Origin: Acetatifactor sp.
GTDB taxonomy: Bacteria > Bacillota > Clostridia > Lachnospirales > Lachnospiraceae
Length of the DNA stretch: 25,551 nt
Assembly: GCA_016293615.1 (NCBI GenBank)
Contig: JAEDDX010000042.1
Location: 1 to 25,551 of the forward strand
Reading direction: 5' to 3'
The notes under the pieces: generated by a model
Seen by the model: only the letters and a program-made list of their open reading frames with translations
Databases searched by the model: none
Told to the model about the DNA's origin: nothing
Position numbers and translations under genes: made by a program
Shown: positions 7,601 through 14,736 of the stretch, piece after piece
How the letters are laid out: each line of letters opens with the position of its first letter
Numbering within the stretch: the first letter of the stretch is position 1

Positions 7601-8099
7601 CTGGAAGAGCGGAGAGGTGCCTTCGTATGTAACGATCGTTGCAAGAGGAAATCACGGCGGCTATATGCAGCACGGCGATAAGGAACAGAAGCATATGTCT
7701 ACAAAGGACGATCTGCTCGCGAGAATCAGAACCTCTCTGGGCGGCCGTGCGGCTGAGATCGTCTACTATGGTGAACAGGACGGACTGGCGACCGGTGCAT
7801 CCGGCGATCTGCAGAATGCAACCGCTGTGGCACAGAGAATCATCTGCAGCTACGGCATGGATGAGAGATTCGGACTGGCAGTGGTGGATTCAAAGGCGGC
7901 AAACATGGGCGAGCTTTCTTCTGATGTCAGAAGCGCAGTGAACCAGATACTCGCCGATGAGATGGAGAAAGCGATTGCTCAGATCCGTGAGAATACGGCG
8001 GCAATCGATGCTCTGGTAGACCGGCTGATGATCAAAAACCACATGACCGGTACGGAGATCGACGAAATCTTTCAGCGGGTGTGCGGACAGCCCCAATAA
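4656..8099 (+). CDS. Soluble AAA+ protease fusion: Clp-N-like, ClpB-type AAA+, receiver-like, FtsH-type AAA+ and M41 peptidase
   Basis: A protein of 1147 residues. Residues 1-130 show two helical repeats resembling a Clp N domain, then a charged linker (135-180). The first AAA+ module has Walker A GPPGVGKT (236-243), Walker B ILFDEIEKAH (301-310) and sensor TTNAG (345-349), of the ClpA/B C-terminal type. Residues 514-640 resemble a response-regulator receiver: acidic FADDD, LLDI with D560 at the phosphorylation position, and LLQTKG; the usual late lysine is missing. The second AAA+ is FtsH-like, with GPPGTGKT (748-755), IIFVDEIDA (803-811) and MRRFDR. The M41 site is HEAGH (974-978) with third zinc ligand D1051 in GASGDLQNAT. 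FtsH's membrane segments are absent. The start is set by AAAGGAG 10 bases upstream. It should unfold and degrade cytoplasmic substrates; the substrates are unknown. Confidence 0.88.
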   Translation: MEEIKYSKALNLLIAHAKKVGASSSETLTAERFMVAVFDVVLGELDLDDVESYNKVKRLIAASPNEPDRDKTLLLAHINDSQKSSFMDGIFMQKKLMEAKTSAQKENLSEVTVELVLKKILEEPTAAIKSGYSSKTEDSEEKKTGSFDDFLKSKKTDAEPEQKAKPEQAEEPAANPRERVAKLTEKVKKVQSILLDSVYGQDNAVSVFTAGYFQAELLSMTDKKRTRPRATFLFAGPPGVGKTFLAEKAAEALGLPFMRFDMSEYSDHEANIEFCGSDKVYKNAKAGNVTSFVSENNKCVILFDEIEKAHLCVIHLFLQILDAGRIRDNYTDEEVPFTDAIMIFTTNAGRKMYEQSESGDFSGVSKKMILKALEKDTNPETGAPFFPAAICSRFASGNVVMFNHMAAHNLRQITRKEVLRHASNYEKEVGVKVSIDENVFSALLFAEGGSADARTVRSRAETFFDDELFELFRLIASEKTSNSIEQVEQIDITVELPKDTPEIMELFEGEAEASTLVFADDDTVKLCDDHMGGCRVFGAKEVSQASELLHNHDIKFVLLDIGFGQKDPDQKYLNAEDIDSVARDFLGYVREYYRNVPVYLLQTKGNTINHEEKLSFLGAGVRDVVSMEDMDEFEGRMKDIRGHLHQQQSMINLAKANRMISYETAQLLSDDGKKAEIRLFDFSMKLALDAEDSKNILSNVSKPNIHFDEVIGAEDAKKELRYFVEYLKNPKRYLGTGVGAPKGVLLYGPPGTGKTMLAKAMACESDVTFIAAEGNEFLNKYVGEGKERVHELFNTARKYAPAIIFVDEIDAIAKERKGGEHAMANGEDVLTAFLTNMDGFKVDPSKPVFVLAATNFDVTPGGDKSLDPALMRRFDRTIFIDLPDKEERLRYIRMKLASNPAFEVSENEIENLAIRSTGMSLAELESVFELALRSAIREGNLKVTDAVLEEAFETYNSGEEKKWDESELIRVARHEAGHTFLCWKSGEVPSYVTIVARGNHGGYMQHGDKEQKHMSTKDDLLARIRTSLGGRAAEIVYYGEQDGLATGASGDLQNATAVAQRIICSYGMDERFGLAVVDSKAANMGELSSDVRSAVNQILADEMEKAIAQIRENTAAIDALVDRLMIKNHMTGTEIDEIFQRVCGQPQ

Positions 8100-8127
8100 T
8101 CAACAGAATCCAAGGTGGAGGGACTGT

Positions 8128-9231
8128 ATGAATCAGGAAGAAATAACCGCACGGGCTGCTTTGTTTCGAGAGAAGGCCAAGGTGCTTCTGCAATCTTCGG
8201 AGGGCAAAGAGCAGACTAAAAAAGGGATAGAGTACCTCACGCTTGCCTGCAAAGGGCACGATGCGGAAGCACAATATCTTCTGGCGGAATTGATGTTGAT
8301 TAAGGTTGTGAAGACCAAGGATGAAAAGACGCGCGAGTCAGCGATGCGTATGCTCCTTAGTTCCGCGGACCGGGGATATGTACCTGCGAGAACGAGACTG
8401 AATGCTTTGTGCTTGGAAGCTTATGAGGCGAAGTTTGGGACGAAGCAGGCACCACCCCAGCCCCATCCGCTGACGGACTTTGAAGGCAGGCAGATCAGCC
8501 TTTGTAAGGAAGGACTGTTTACTCCCGTGGATGTGAGACTGGCGTTCGCAGACGGAAGGAATGTGCTGACACTGAGCGCCGATATCGCCTTTATCGATAC
8601 GGACGCCCTTGAGAATCAGGAAGCCTTTGAAAAAGCAGTGTTGGACGGCATCCGCGACTGGGCCGGAGAATACGAGGTATTCGGAGGGCAGAAGCTGACG
8701 GTGGAGCTGGAACTGACGACAGAAGGAAGAATTTTTGACTGTGTCAATGTGGCGGTCATGACGAACCGGCTTAAGAAAATGATTCTGAACACCTCGGATG
8801 TGCTGAACACATCAAAGGGGCAGAAACAGGTGCAGGAACTCTTACAATCCGGCCGCTCTGCCGCGGCGCACGGGTTACATTGGACGCCTTATTCCAGAAA
8901 AACGATTCTCCTGCAGGATAAGAGCGGCAGGTTTGATGATTATGAAGAGATCCGGGCAATTGCGAAGCATGAATTCGGACATACTCTCGGCCTGGGCGAT
9001 TTATATGCGGAGCCGAAGAAACTATCCGGCGTGGAGAAAGGGACCTATCAGGAGCTGGACTGCTATTATGTCAGCGACAGGATCTACAACCTTGTGATGT
9101 GCGACCATTACGGACCGGTCAGCAACAATGATATTGAGATGGTCATTCTGGCATTCTGCGAGAATCAAATGCAGCTCTATCAGCAAGAGAGAAGAAAAAA
9201 AGTATCAAAAGCATTGGGAAAGGGTAATTAA
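8128..9231 (+). CDS. Cytoplasmic metzincin-type zinc metalloprotease with Sel1-like helical repeats
   Basis: This 367-residue protein lacks a signal peptide. Residues 33-95 contain two Sel1-like helical hairpins (GIEYLTLACKGHDAEAQYLL and AMRMLLSSADRGYVPARTRL), normally used for protein contacts. The C-terminal half holds HEFGHTLGLGD (281-291), the HExxHxxGxxD zinc site of the metzincin clan, followed by VMCDHYGPVSNNDIEM (323-338), which fits the Met-turn with M324. Most metzincins are secreted, so a cytoplasmic one behind a Sel1 adaptor, directly after an AAA protease, suggests regulated intracellular cleavage. GGTGGAGGG precedes the ATG. Two bases separate its stop from the TerB-like gene. 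The protease class is well supported and the substrate unknown. Confidence 0.8.
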   Translation: MNQEEITARAALFREKAKVLLQSSEGKEQTKKGIEYLTLACKGHDAEAQYLLAELMLIKVVKTKDEKTRESAMRMLLSSADRGYVPARTRLNALCLEAYEAKFGTKQAPPQPHPLTDFEGRQISLCKEGLFTPVDVRLAFADGRNVLTLSADIAFIDTDALENQEAFEKAVLDGIRDWAGEYEVFGGQKLTVELELTTEGRIFDCVNVAVMTNRLKKMILNTSDVLNTSKGQKQVQELLQSGRSAAAHGLHWTPYSRKTILLQDKSGRFDDYEEIRAIAKHEFGHTLGLGDLYAEPKKLSGVEKGTYQELDCYYVSDRIYNLVMCDHYGPVSNNDIEMVILAFCENQMQLYQQERRKKVSKALGKGN

Positions 9232-9233
9232 GA

Positions 9234-9695
9234 ATGAAACTGATTGAAGAATGTACGAACCAATTTAACGATCTGATGAACCGTTTCCGCAACGGCTGTG
9301 ACAGTGTGGAGGAAGCCGGGCAATGGAACAAGGAAGAGTACGGCGAAATGGATGTTTACTACACCTCTTTGCTGGTCAATGTTGCATTGCGTATGGTGTG
9401 TGCTGACGGTATCATTTCCAAAAAGGAAGTGGACTATCTCAACCTGACATTTGATTTCGGCCTGAGCGTTGAGGAAGCGCATGCTTTGACCGAAGGTGTG
9501 AAAGACCAGACAGACGAAGAGTTTGGGGAAGCGTTTCGGGAGGATGTCAAGCTTCTGGATTCCGTAAACCCGAAGCTGGCAGGAGTATTGAAAAAAATGG
9601 TCACTCTGATTGAATATATTGTCATTGACAGTGATAATGATATTAATGAGGCAGAATTGGAGGCAGCGAAGAAGCTTGCCGAACTTCTGAAATAA
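9234..9695 (+). CDS. TerB-like (tellurite-resistance-type) helical protein
   Basis: This acidic, all-helical protein has 153 residues. Residues 40-150 fit the TerB pattern: LLVNVALRMVCADGIISKKE, where a helix ends in A-D-G and is followed by an acidic turn, and the mirrored VIDSDNDINEAELEAAKKL near the C-terminus. TerB domains occur in predicted stress-response and metal-sensing systems and often carry paired acidic residues for metal binding. The ATG lies 2 bases after the upstream stop, and GGAAAGGG sits inside the end of that gene, so translation is probably coupled. It closes the unusual cassette; pepD follows 16 bases later without a terminator. The fold call is good, the function inferred. 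Confidence 0.75.
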   Translation: MKLIEECTNQFNDLMNRFRNGCDSVEEAGQWNKEEYGEMDVYYTSLLVNVALRMVCADGIISKKEVDYLNLTFDFGLSVEEAHALTEGVKDQTDEEFGEAFREDVKLLDSVNPKLAGVLKKMVTLIEYIVIDSDNDINEAELEAAKKLAELLK

Positions 9696-9711
9696 GGTAT
9701 CGGAGGAAAAT

Positions 9712-11160
9712 ATGAGTGTATTATCGGGACTGAAGCCTGAACAGGTATTTCGGTATTTCGAAGAAATTGCGGGAATCCCTCATGGTTCCGGCAATGTGGA
9801 CAAAATCAGTAACTACCTGGTCGATTTTGCAAAAGAGAGAAACCTGACCTGGTATCAGGATGAACTGAAGAATGTCATCATCATCAAAGAGGCGACTGCC
9901 GGCTATGAAAAGGAGCCTGCCGTTATCCTGCAGGGACATATGGATATGGTGGCAGTGAAGAAGCCGGACTGTGATATCGATATGAAGACGGAAGGTCTGC
10001 GCCTGGCGGTGGACGAAGATATGCTGTATGCGGAAGGAACCAGCTTGGGCGGAGACGACGGTATTGCGGTTGCCTATTCTCTGGCATTGCTTGACTCTGA
10101 TACAATTGCACATCCGAAGCTGGAAGTGATCATCACCGTAGATGAGGAAGTGGGGATGGACGGTGCCAGGGCCATTGATCTGTCCATGCTCACCGGCAAA
10201 CGCATGATCAATCTGGATTCCGAGGAAGAAGGGTATTTTCTGACCAGCTGCGCGGGCGGCGCGAGAGTGAAAAACAGCCTGACACTGGAAACACAGGAGT
10301 ACGAAGGCGCCGTATTTGAACTCAAATTGGGCGGTCTGCTGGGCGGACATTCCGGCGAGGGAATCAAGTATGAGAGAGGTAACTCTAACTGCCTGTTCGG
10401 ACGCGTTCTGCGGGTGATTGCGCAAGCCTTGCCTGTCGGAATCGTCGAGGCACAGGGCGGACTCGCAGACAATGCCATTCCCAGAGAAACCAGGGCAGTT
10501 GTGACGGTGAATCCACAAGACAAAGCATTGTTGCAGGAACTTGTGAGTCGGGTGGGGCAGGAAATCGCGGATGAACTCTCCACGAAGGACCCGGGGTTTT
10601 CGGTTCAGTTAAGTGCCCGGGGCGTTGAGAAACAAACGGCAACAACCTCTGAAGCAACTGTCAGGGCCGCAGATTTCCTCTGCGCACTTCCAAACGGTGT
10701 GATGACAAACAGCGCCGACATGCCGGGTCTGGTGGAGACCTCACTAAACCTGGGGATTCTGGAATATCGAGACGGATGCCTGGTTGCGGATTTCTCTGTA
10801 CGAAGCAGTGTGGAGAGTGCGAAGAAGGCTTTGATTGATAAGGTTTGTTCTGTTGCCCGACTGGCGGGTGCCGAGACCGAGATTTCCGGCGATTATCCCG
10901 GGTGGAAGTTTCGGAAGGATTCCCCTCTGAGGGATAAGATGATTCGTGTCTATCGGGAAATGTATGGAAAGGAACCGCAGCTTCTCGCCATTCACGCAGG
11001 TCTTGAGTGCGGTCTTCTCAGTGATAAGATCGCTGAGCTCGACTGTGTTTCCATCGGCCCTAATATGCACGCCATTCATACCACGGAAGAAACACTGAGT
11101 ATTTCCTCCACTGCCAGAGTGTGGGAGTATCTGGTGAAGCTCCTGGAAACAAAAGAGTAA
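9712..11160 (+). CDS. pepD: Aminoacyl-histidine dipeptidase (peptidase D, M20 family)
   Basis: The 482-residue length equals that of E. coli PepD. QGHMDMV gives H76 and D78, GGDDG gives the bridging aspartate at 115-116 and DEEVGMDGA gives the catalytic glutamates at 145-146. Late LECGLL and MHAIHTTEE complete the di-zinc site. The enzyme hydrolyses Xaa-His and other dipeptides in the cytosol, so it would recycle the short peptides made by upstream proteases. ATCGGAGGAAAAT precedes the ATG. The 16-base gap after the TerB-like gene and lack of a terminator suggest readthrough from the protease cassette. Whether it belongs functionally or merely shares a transcript is open, since PepD is a common housekeeping enzyme. 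Confidence 0.93.
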   Translation: MSVLSGLKPEQVFRYFEEIAGIPHGSGNVDKISNYLVDFAKERNLTWYQDELKNVIIIKEATAGYEKEPAVILQGHMDMVAVKKPDCDIDMKTEGLRLAVDEDMLYAEGTSLGGDDGIAVAYSLALLDSDTIAHPKLEVIITVDEEVGMDGARAIDLSMLTGKRMINLDSEEEGYFLTSCAGGARVKNSLTLETQEYEGAVFELKLGGLLGGHSGEGIKYERGNSNCLFGRVLRVIAQALPVGIVEAQGGLADNAIPRETRAVVTVNPQDKALLQELVSRVGQEIADELSTKDPGFSVQLSARGVEKQTATTSEATVRAADFLCALPNGVMTNSADMPGLVETSLNLGILEYRDGCLVADFSVRSSVESAKKALIDKVCSVARLAGAETEISGDYPGWKFRKDSPLRDKMIRVYREMYGKEPQLLAIHAGLECGLLSDKIAELDCVSIGPNMHAIHTTEETLSISSTARVWEYLVKLLETKE

Positions 11161-11274
11161 AAATAAAACATCCGATGCTGCCCCGGAGAGAATCTGCCTT
11201 TGATTATCTGCGGGGGAAGTTTGCCGAAAGGGAAAAAGAAATGTCGGGGACAACCCCGGGACGGAGGATTTCGT

Positions 11275-14200
11275 ATGAGTCAGTTTGATGATAGCAAAGT
11301 AAAGGATCCGACCTTTTTCAGAGAAAACAGGATGGATGCACATTCCGATCATGTTTATTATGCCGATGAAGCGGAAGCTTATGAGGGCGTGACCGGATAC
11401 CGTCACTCTTTGAATGGTTTGTGGAAGTTTGCCTACGCGCGCAACTTTAGTCAGGCCAACAAGGAGTTCATGAAGGAAGAGTACGATTGCAGAAGCTGGG
11501 AGGATATCAGGGTACCCGCGCATATTCAGATGGAAGGGTATGATGCACCGCAGTATTCTAATGTGGCGTATCCCTGGGACGGCCGCGACCGGGTGGAGCC
11601 CGGTCAGATTCCCGAGCATTTTAATCCTGTGGCCTGCTATGTGAAGTACTTTGAGGTGCCTGACAACATGAAGACAGGGCCTGTCTGCATTTCCTTCCAG
11701 GGCGTGGAAAGCGCTATTGCCCTGTGGTGCAACGGCCAATATGTCGGCTACAGTGAGGATACATTTACCCCTTCCGAGTTTGATCTGACGCCCTTCGTGA
11801 AGAGGGAAGGCACCAACAAACTCGCTGCCTATGTCTTTAAGTGGTGTGCCGGAAGCTGGTGTGAGGATCAGGATTTCTTCCGCTTCTCGGGTATTTTCCG
11901 CGATGTATTCCTGTTCACGACCCCTGCAGTTCATGTGATCGATGTGAGAACACAGACTTTGCTGAGCGATACCTTTGACCGTGCACAGCTTGTGCTGGAT
12001 CTGAAGGCAAGCGCACCGGGCAGCATCAAAGCGGAACTGCTATACGAGGAGCGCTCCTACAGCTTTGACGGCAATTTCGTGAAAAATTTGGGACAGGTGA
12101 ATTCCGTTCAGAAAATTGCGGATCTGGAGGGAAGCCTTGCGGCGGAGAGCCATTTTGTCATTCCGGTGGAAAAACCGCTTCTTTGGAGTGCTGAGGAACC
12201 GAACCTGTACCGGCTTGTCATCAAAGTGTTTGACAAAGACGGTAAGCTGCAGGAGATCATCCCTCTGCAGGTTGGATTCAGACGATTTGAATTAAAGGAT
12301 GGATTGATGCGTCTGAACGGCAAGCGTATTGTGTTTAGGGGCGTCAACCGTCATGAATTCAGCTCCAGAACCGGACGTGCAGTCAATGAGGCTGATATCT
12401 GGAAGGATCTGATCACCATGAAGCGCCATAATATCAACGCCATCCGAACCAGCCATTATCCCAATGACTCCAGGCTGTATGATGTCTGCGATCGCCTGGG
12501 CCTGTATATGATTGCGGAATGTAACTTAGAGAGCCACGGCTCCTGGGAGCCTGCAGCAAGAGGCGCGGTGCCGAAGGAAACCGTTGTGCCGGGAAACAGA
12601 CCCGAGTGGAACGCGATTCTGCTTGACCGGGTGAACTCCATGTTCCAGAGAGATAAGAACCATCCGGCTATCCTCATCTGGTCCTGCGGAAATGAAGCGT
12701 TCGGCGGCAAAAATATCTATGACATGTCACAGTTCCTTCGCGAACATGACAAGGGACGCGTGATTCAGTACGAAGGCATCATGCACGACAGAAGTTATCC
12801 CGATACCAGTGATGTGGAGAGCCAGATGTACACCAAGGTGAGGGATATCGAAGTATTCTTAAAAGAACATCCCGAAAAGCCTTTTATCTGCTGCGAATAT
12901 ATGCATGCCATGGGGAATTCCTGCGGCGGAATGCACAAGTACACGGACCTTGCCGAAAGGGAGCCCAAATATCAGGGTGGATTCATCTGGGATTATATTG
13001 ACCAGTCGATTTATAAAAAGGATCGCTATGGCGTGGAATTCCAGGGTTACGGCGGCGATTTTGACGACAGACCCAACGACGGCAACTTCAGTGGTGACGG
13101 TATCTGCTACGGCGGGGAGAGAGAGCCTTCCCCCAAGATGCAGGAAGTCAAATTTAATTATCGCGGCATCGATATCAAGGTTTCCGAGGAGACCGTGAAG
13201 ATCACAAACCGCTACCTCTTCGTGGATACCAGCGATTTTGACTGCTTCGTCCGTCTGGAGAAGGACGGTACCTTTGTCCGTGAAGATTTGATCATGACGG
13301 ATGTGGAGCCCGGATGCAGCGGGGAGTTCGCACTTCCTTTTGCGATTCCGAGCGCGAAGGGTGAGTATGCCATAACCGTTTCTTTCCGCCTGAAAAAGAC
13401 ATGCGCGTGGGCTTCGGCAGGCTACGAAATTGCTTTCGGACAAGGCGTCTTTGCTAAGGGCATTGTCCCTGTGGCTGACAGAAAACCGGCGGCACGAACC
13501 TTACCTGAAGTGATTCGCGGCACCTATAACATGGGTATCAGAGGAGAGGAATTCGAAGTATTGTTCTCCTTTGGTGGGCTGACTTCTTACCGGTATGCCG
13601 GCAAAGAACTCTTAAAAAACATACCCAAACCCAACTTCTGGAGAGCTCCTGTCGACAACGACAACGGAAGTCATATGACGAAGAGATGCGGACAGTGGAA
13701 GCTGGCAAGCATGTATCTCGAAAACTGTATGGGGCCCGATGTCTGTCCCGAAGAGGATTGCATCAGGGTAACCTATCAGTACCATGCAGAGACAAGACCG
13801 GCGGTGGATTGTGATGTCGTCTACAGAGTATATGGAGACGGCACCATCAAGACAACCATTTCCATGGATCCTGTGAAGGAAAACGGCGACCTTCCTGAGT
13901 TTGGCATGATTCTGAAGATGGATGCCGATTATGACCGCCTGGAGTGGTTCGGCAACGGTCCCGAAGAAACCTATGCCGACAGACAGGAGGGGGCAAAACT
14001 GGGGATCTATAAGAACCGGGTGTCTGACAACATGGCAAAGTATCTTGTGCCTCAGGAGTGCGGCAACAAGACCGGTGTCAGATATGCGAAAGTGACTGAT
14101 GCGAGAGGCAGAGGTATTTTGTTCGAAGCGGATCATATGAGCTTCTCTGCGCTGCCCTATACCCCGCATGAGCTGGAGAATGCGATGCATGATTACGAAC

Positions 14201-14349
14201 TTCCGCAGATTCATTATACGGTGGTCCGTTGTGCAATGGCCCAGAGCGGCGTCGGCGGAGATGATACCTGGGGTGCACCGGTACATGAGGAGTACAGGAT
14301 TCCCATGGATGACAAACTTGTGTTTACTTTCACTTTCAAGGGAATATAG
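11275..14349 (+). CDS. lacZ: Beta-galactosidase, glycoside hydrolase family 2 (LacZ type)
   Basis: The protein has 1024 residues, almost the same as E. coli LacZ (1023), and no signal peptide, so it acts in the cytoplasm. Domain order fits GH2: a jelly-roll sugar-binding domain with YPWDGRDRVEPGQIPEHFNP, immunoglobulin-like domains, and a TIM barrel with NLESHGSWEP. The acid/base is in WSCGNEAFGG (E474) and the nucleophile in FICCEYMHAMGNS (E541). A C-terminal beta-galactosidase small-chain region ends the protein. I chose the ATG at 11275, which follows GGAGG closely. The frame is open back to 11200, but that stretch has no good start and little family similarity. It lies 114 bases after pepD, with no sugar regulator or transporter beside it. 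Confidence 0.94.
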   Translation: MSQFDDSKVKDPTFFRENRMDAHSDHVYYADEAEAYEGVTGYRHSLNGLWKFAYARNFSQANKEFMKEEYDCRSWEDIRVPAHIQMEGYDAPQYSNVAYPWDGRDRVEPGQIPEHFNPVACYVKYFEVPDNMKTGPVCISFQGVESAIALWCNGQYVGYSEDTFTPSEFDLTPFVKREGTNKLAAYVFKWCAGSWCEDQDFFRFSGIFRDVFLFTTPAVHVIDVRTQTLLSDTFDRAQLVLDLKASAPGSIKAELLYEERSYSFDGNFVKNLGQVNSVQKIADLEGSLAAESHFVIPVEKPLLWSAEEPNLYRLVIKVFDKDGKLQEIIPLQVGFRRFELKDGLMRLNGKRIVFRGVNRHEFSSRTGRAVNEADIWKDLITMKRHNINAIRTSHYPNDSRLYDVCDRLGLYMIAECNLESHGSWEPAARGAVPKETVVPGNRPEWNAILLDRVNSMFQRDKNHPAILIWSCGNEAFGGKNIYDMSQFLREHDKGRVIQYEGIMHDRSYPDTSDVESQMYTKVRDIEVFLKEHPEKPFICCEYMHAMGNSCGGMHKYTDLAEREPKYQGGFIWDYIDQSIYKKDRYGVEFQGYGGDFDDRPNDGNFSGDGICYGGEREPSPKMQEVKFNYRGIDIKVSEETVKITNRYLFVDTSDFDCFVRLEKDGTFVREDLIMTDVEPGCSGEFALPFAIPSAKGEYAITVSFRLKKTCAWASAGYEIAFGQGVFAKGIVPVADRKPAARTLPEVIRGTYNMGIRGEEFEVLFSFGGLTSYRYAGKELLKNIPKPNFWRAPVDNDNGSHMTKRCGQWKLASMYLENCMGPDVCPEEDCIRVTYQYHAETRPAVDCDVVYRVYGDGTIKTTISMDPVKENGDLPEFGMILKMDADYDRLEWFGNGPEETYADRQEGAKLGIYKNRVSDNMAKYLVPQECGNKTGVRYAKVTDARGRGILFEADHMSFSALPYTPHELENAMHDYELPQIHYTVVRCAMAQSGVGGDDTWGAPVHEEYRIPMDDKLVFTFTFKGI

Positions 14350-14387
14350 AATTGTAGAAATTTTTTTGAAAAATCTGAAAAAAAAGC

Positions 14388-14416
14388 TTGCATTTTTCCC
14401 GGAGGCAAGATATAAT
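14388..14416 (+). promoter_or_regulatory. Promoter of tRNA-Pro
   Basis: TTGCAT (14388-14393), an exact 17-base spacer and TATAAT (14411-14416) lie 12 bases before the tRNA 5' end. The A/T-rich stretch upstream could act as an UP element. Confidence 0.85.
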
Positions 14417-14428
14417 CATACTTGTCTT

Positions 14429-14503
14429 CGGGGTGTGGCTCAGCTTGGTTAGAGCGCCATCTTAGGGAGGTGGAGGTCGCGAGTTCGAATCCCGCCACTC
14501 CGA
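14429..14503 (+). tRNA. tRNA-Pro, anticodon AGG
   Basis: A 75-base cloverleaf. The acceptor CGGGGTG pairs with CACTCCG with one G-U. The anticodon stem is CCATC/GGTGG and the loop TTAGGGA, giving anticodon AGG for proline CCU (and more if A34 becomes inosine). The T arm GCGAG/CCCGC has one A-C mismatch around the normal TTCGAAT loop. The discriminator is A and CCA is not encoded. The body matches bacterial tRNA-Pro; A34 is uncommon in bacterial proline tRNAs. Confidence 0.92.
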
Positions 14504-14509
14504 CGCATA

Positions 14510-14545
14510 AGGTCGAAATCTTGAGTTCAGGATTTCGACCTTTCT
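14510..14545 (+). terminator. Intrinsic terminator after tRNA-Pro
   Basis: AGGTCGAAATC (14510-14520) pairs perfectly with GATTTCGACCT (14531-14541), followed by TTCTT, 6 bases past the tRNA. Confidence 0.88.
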
Positions 14546-14552
14546 TAATGCA

Positions 14553-14605
14553 CAGGAAGGAGTCTAAGTGCCTGCACCGCAGACATACAGGCTCCTTCCT
14601 GCGTT
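14553..14605 (+). terminator. Second hairpin, possible back-up terminator
   Basis: CAGGAAGGAGTC (14553-14564) pairs with GGCTCCTTCCTG (14590-14601) with one G-T pair. A 25-base loop separates the arms and CGTTTT follows. The loop is long, so the terminator function is uncertain. Confidence 0.5.
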
Positions 14606-14663
14606 TTATATGAAATAGCTGTACCGATCAAGAAGCGACAGCTCCTGCCGCTTCCTCTTTTCG

Positions 14664-14692
14664 TTGAATTATTCCCCCAAAAATGCTATGAT
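14664..14692 (+). promoter_or_regulatory. Promoter of the rRNA methyltransferase gene
   Basis: TTGAAT (14664-14669), a 17-base spacer and TATGAT (14687-14692) lie 44 bases before the chosen start codon. Confidence 0.7.
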
Positions 14693-14736
14693 ATATGCAG
14701 TAAACACAATTTGTGCAGAAAACAGAGGCTACAATT

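Noticed and set aside
9234..9695. A full tellurite resistance (ter) operon
   Set aside because: Only a TerB-like protein is present; there are no TerC, TerD or TerZ-type genes around it.
11200..11274. N-terminal extension of the beta-galactosidase
   Set aside because: The stretch has no suitable start signal and contains the leader with GGAGG for ATG 11275.
10744..11934. 396-codon open frame on the - strand opposite pepD and lacZ
   Set aside because: It lies antisense to two well-recognised genes across their boundary, has no ribosome site or recognisable domain, and is explained by codon bias of the + strand genes.
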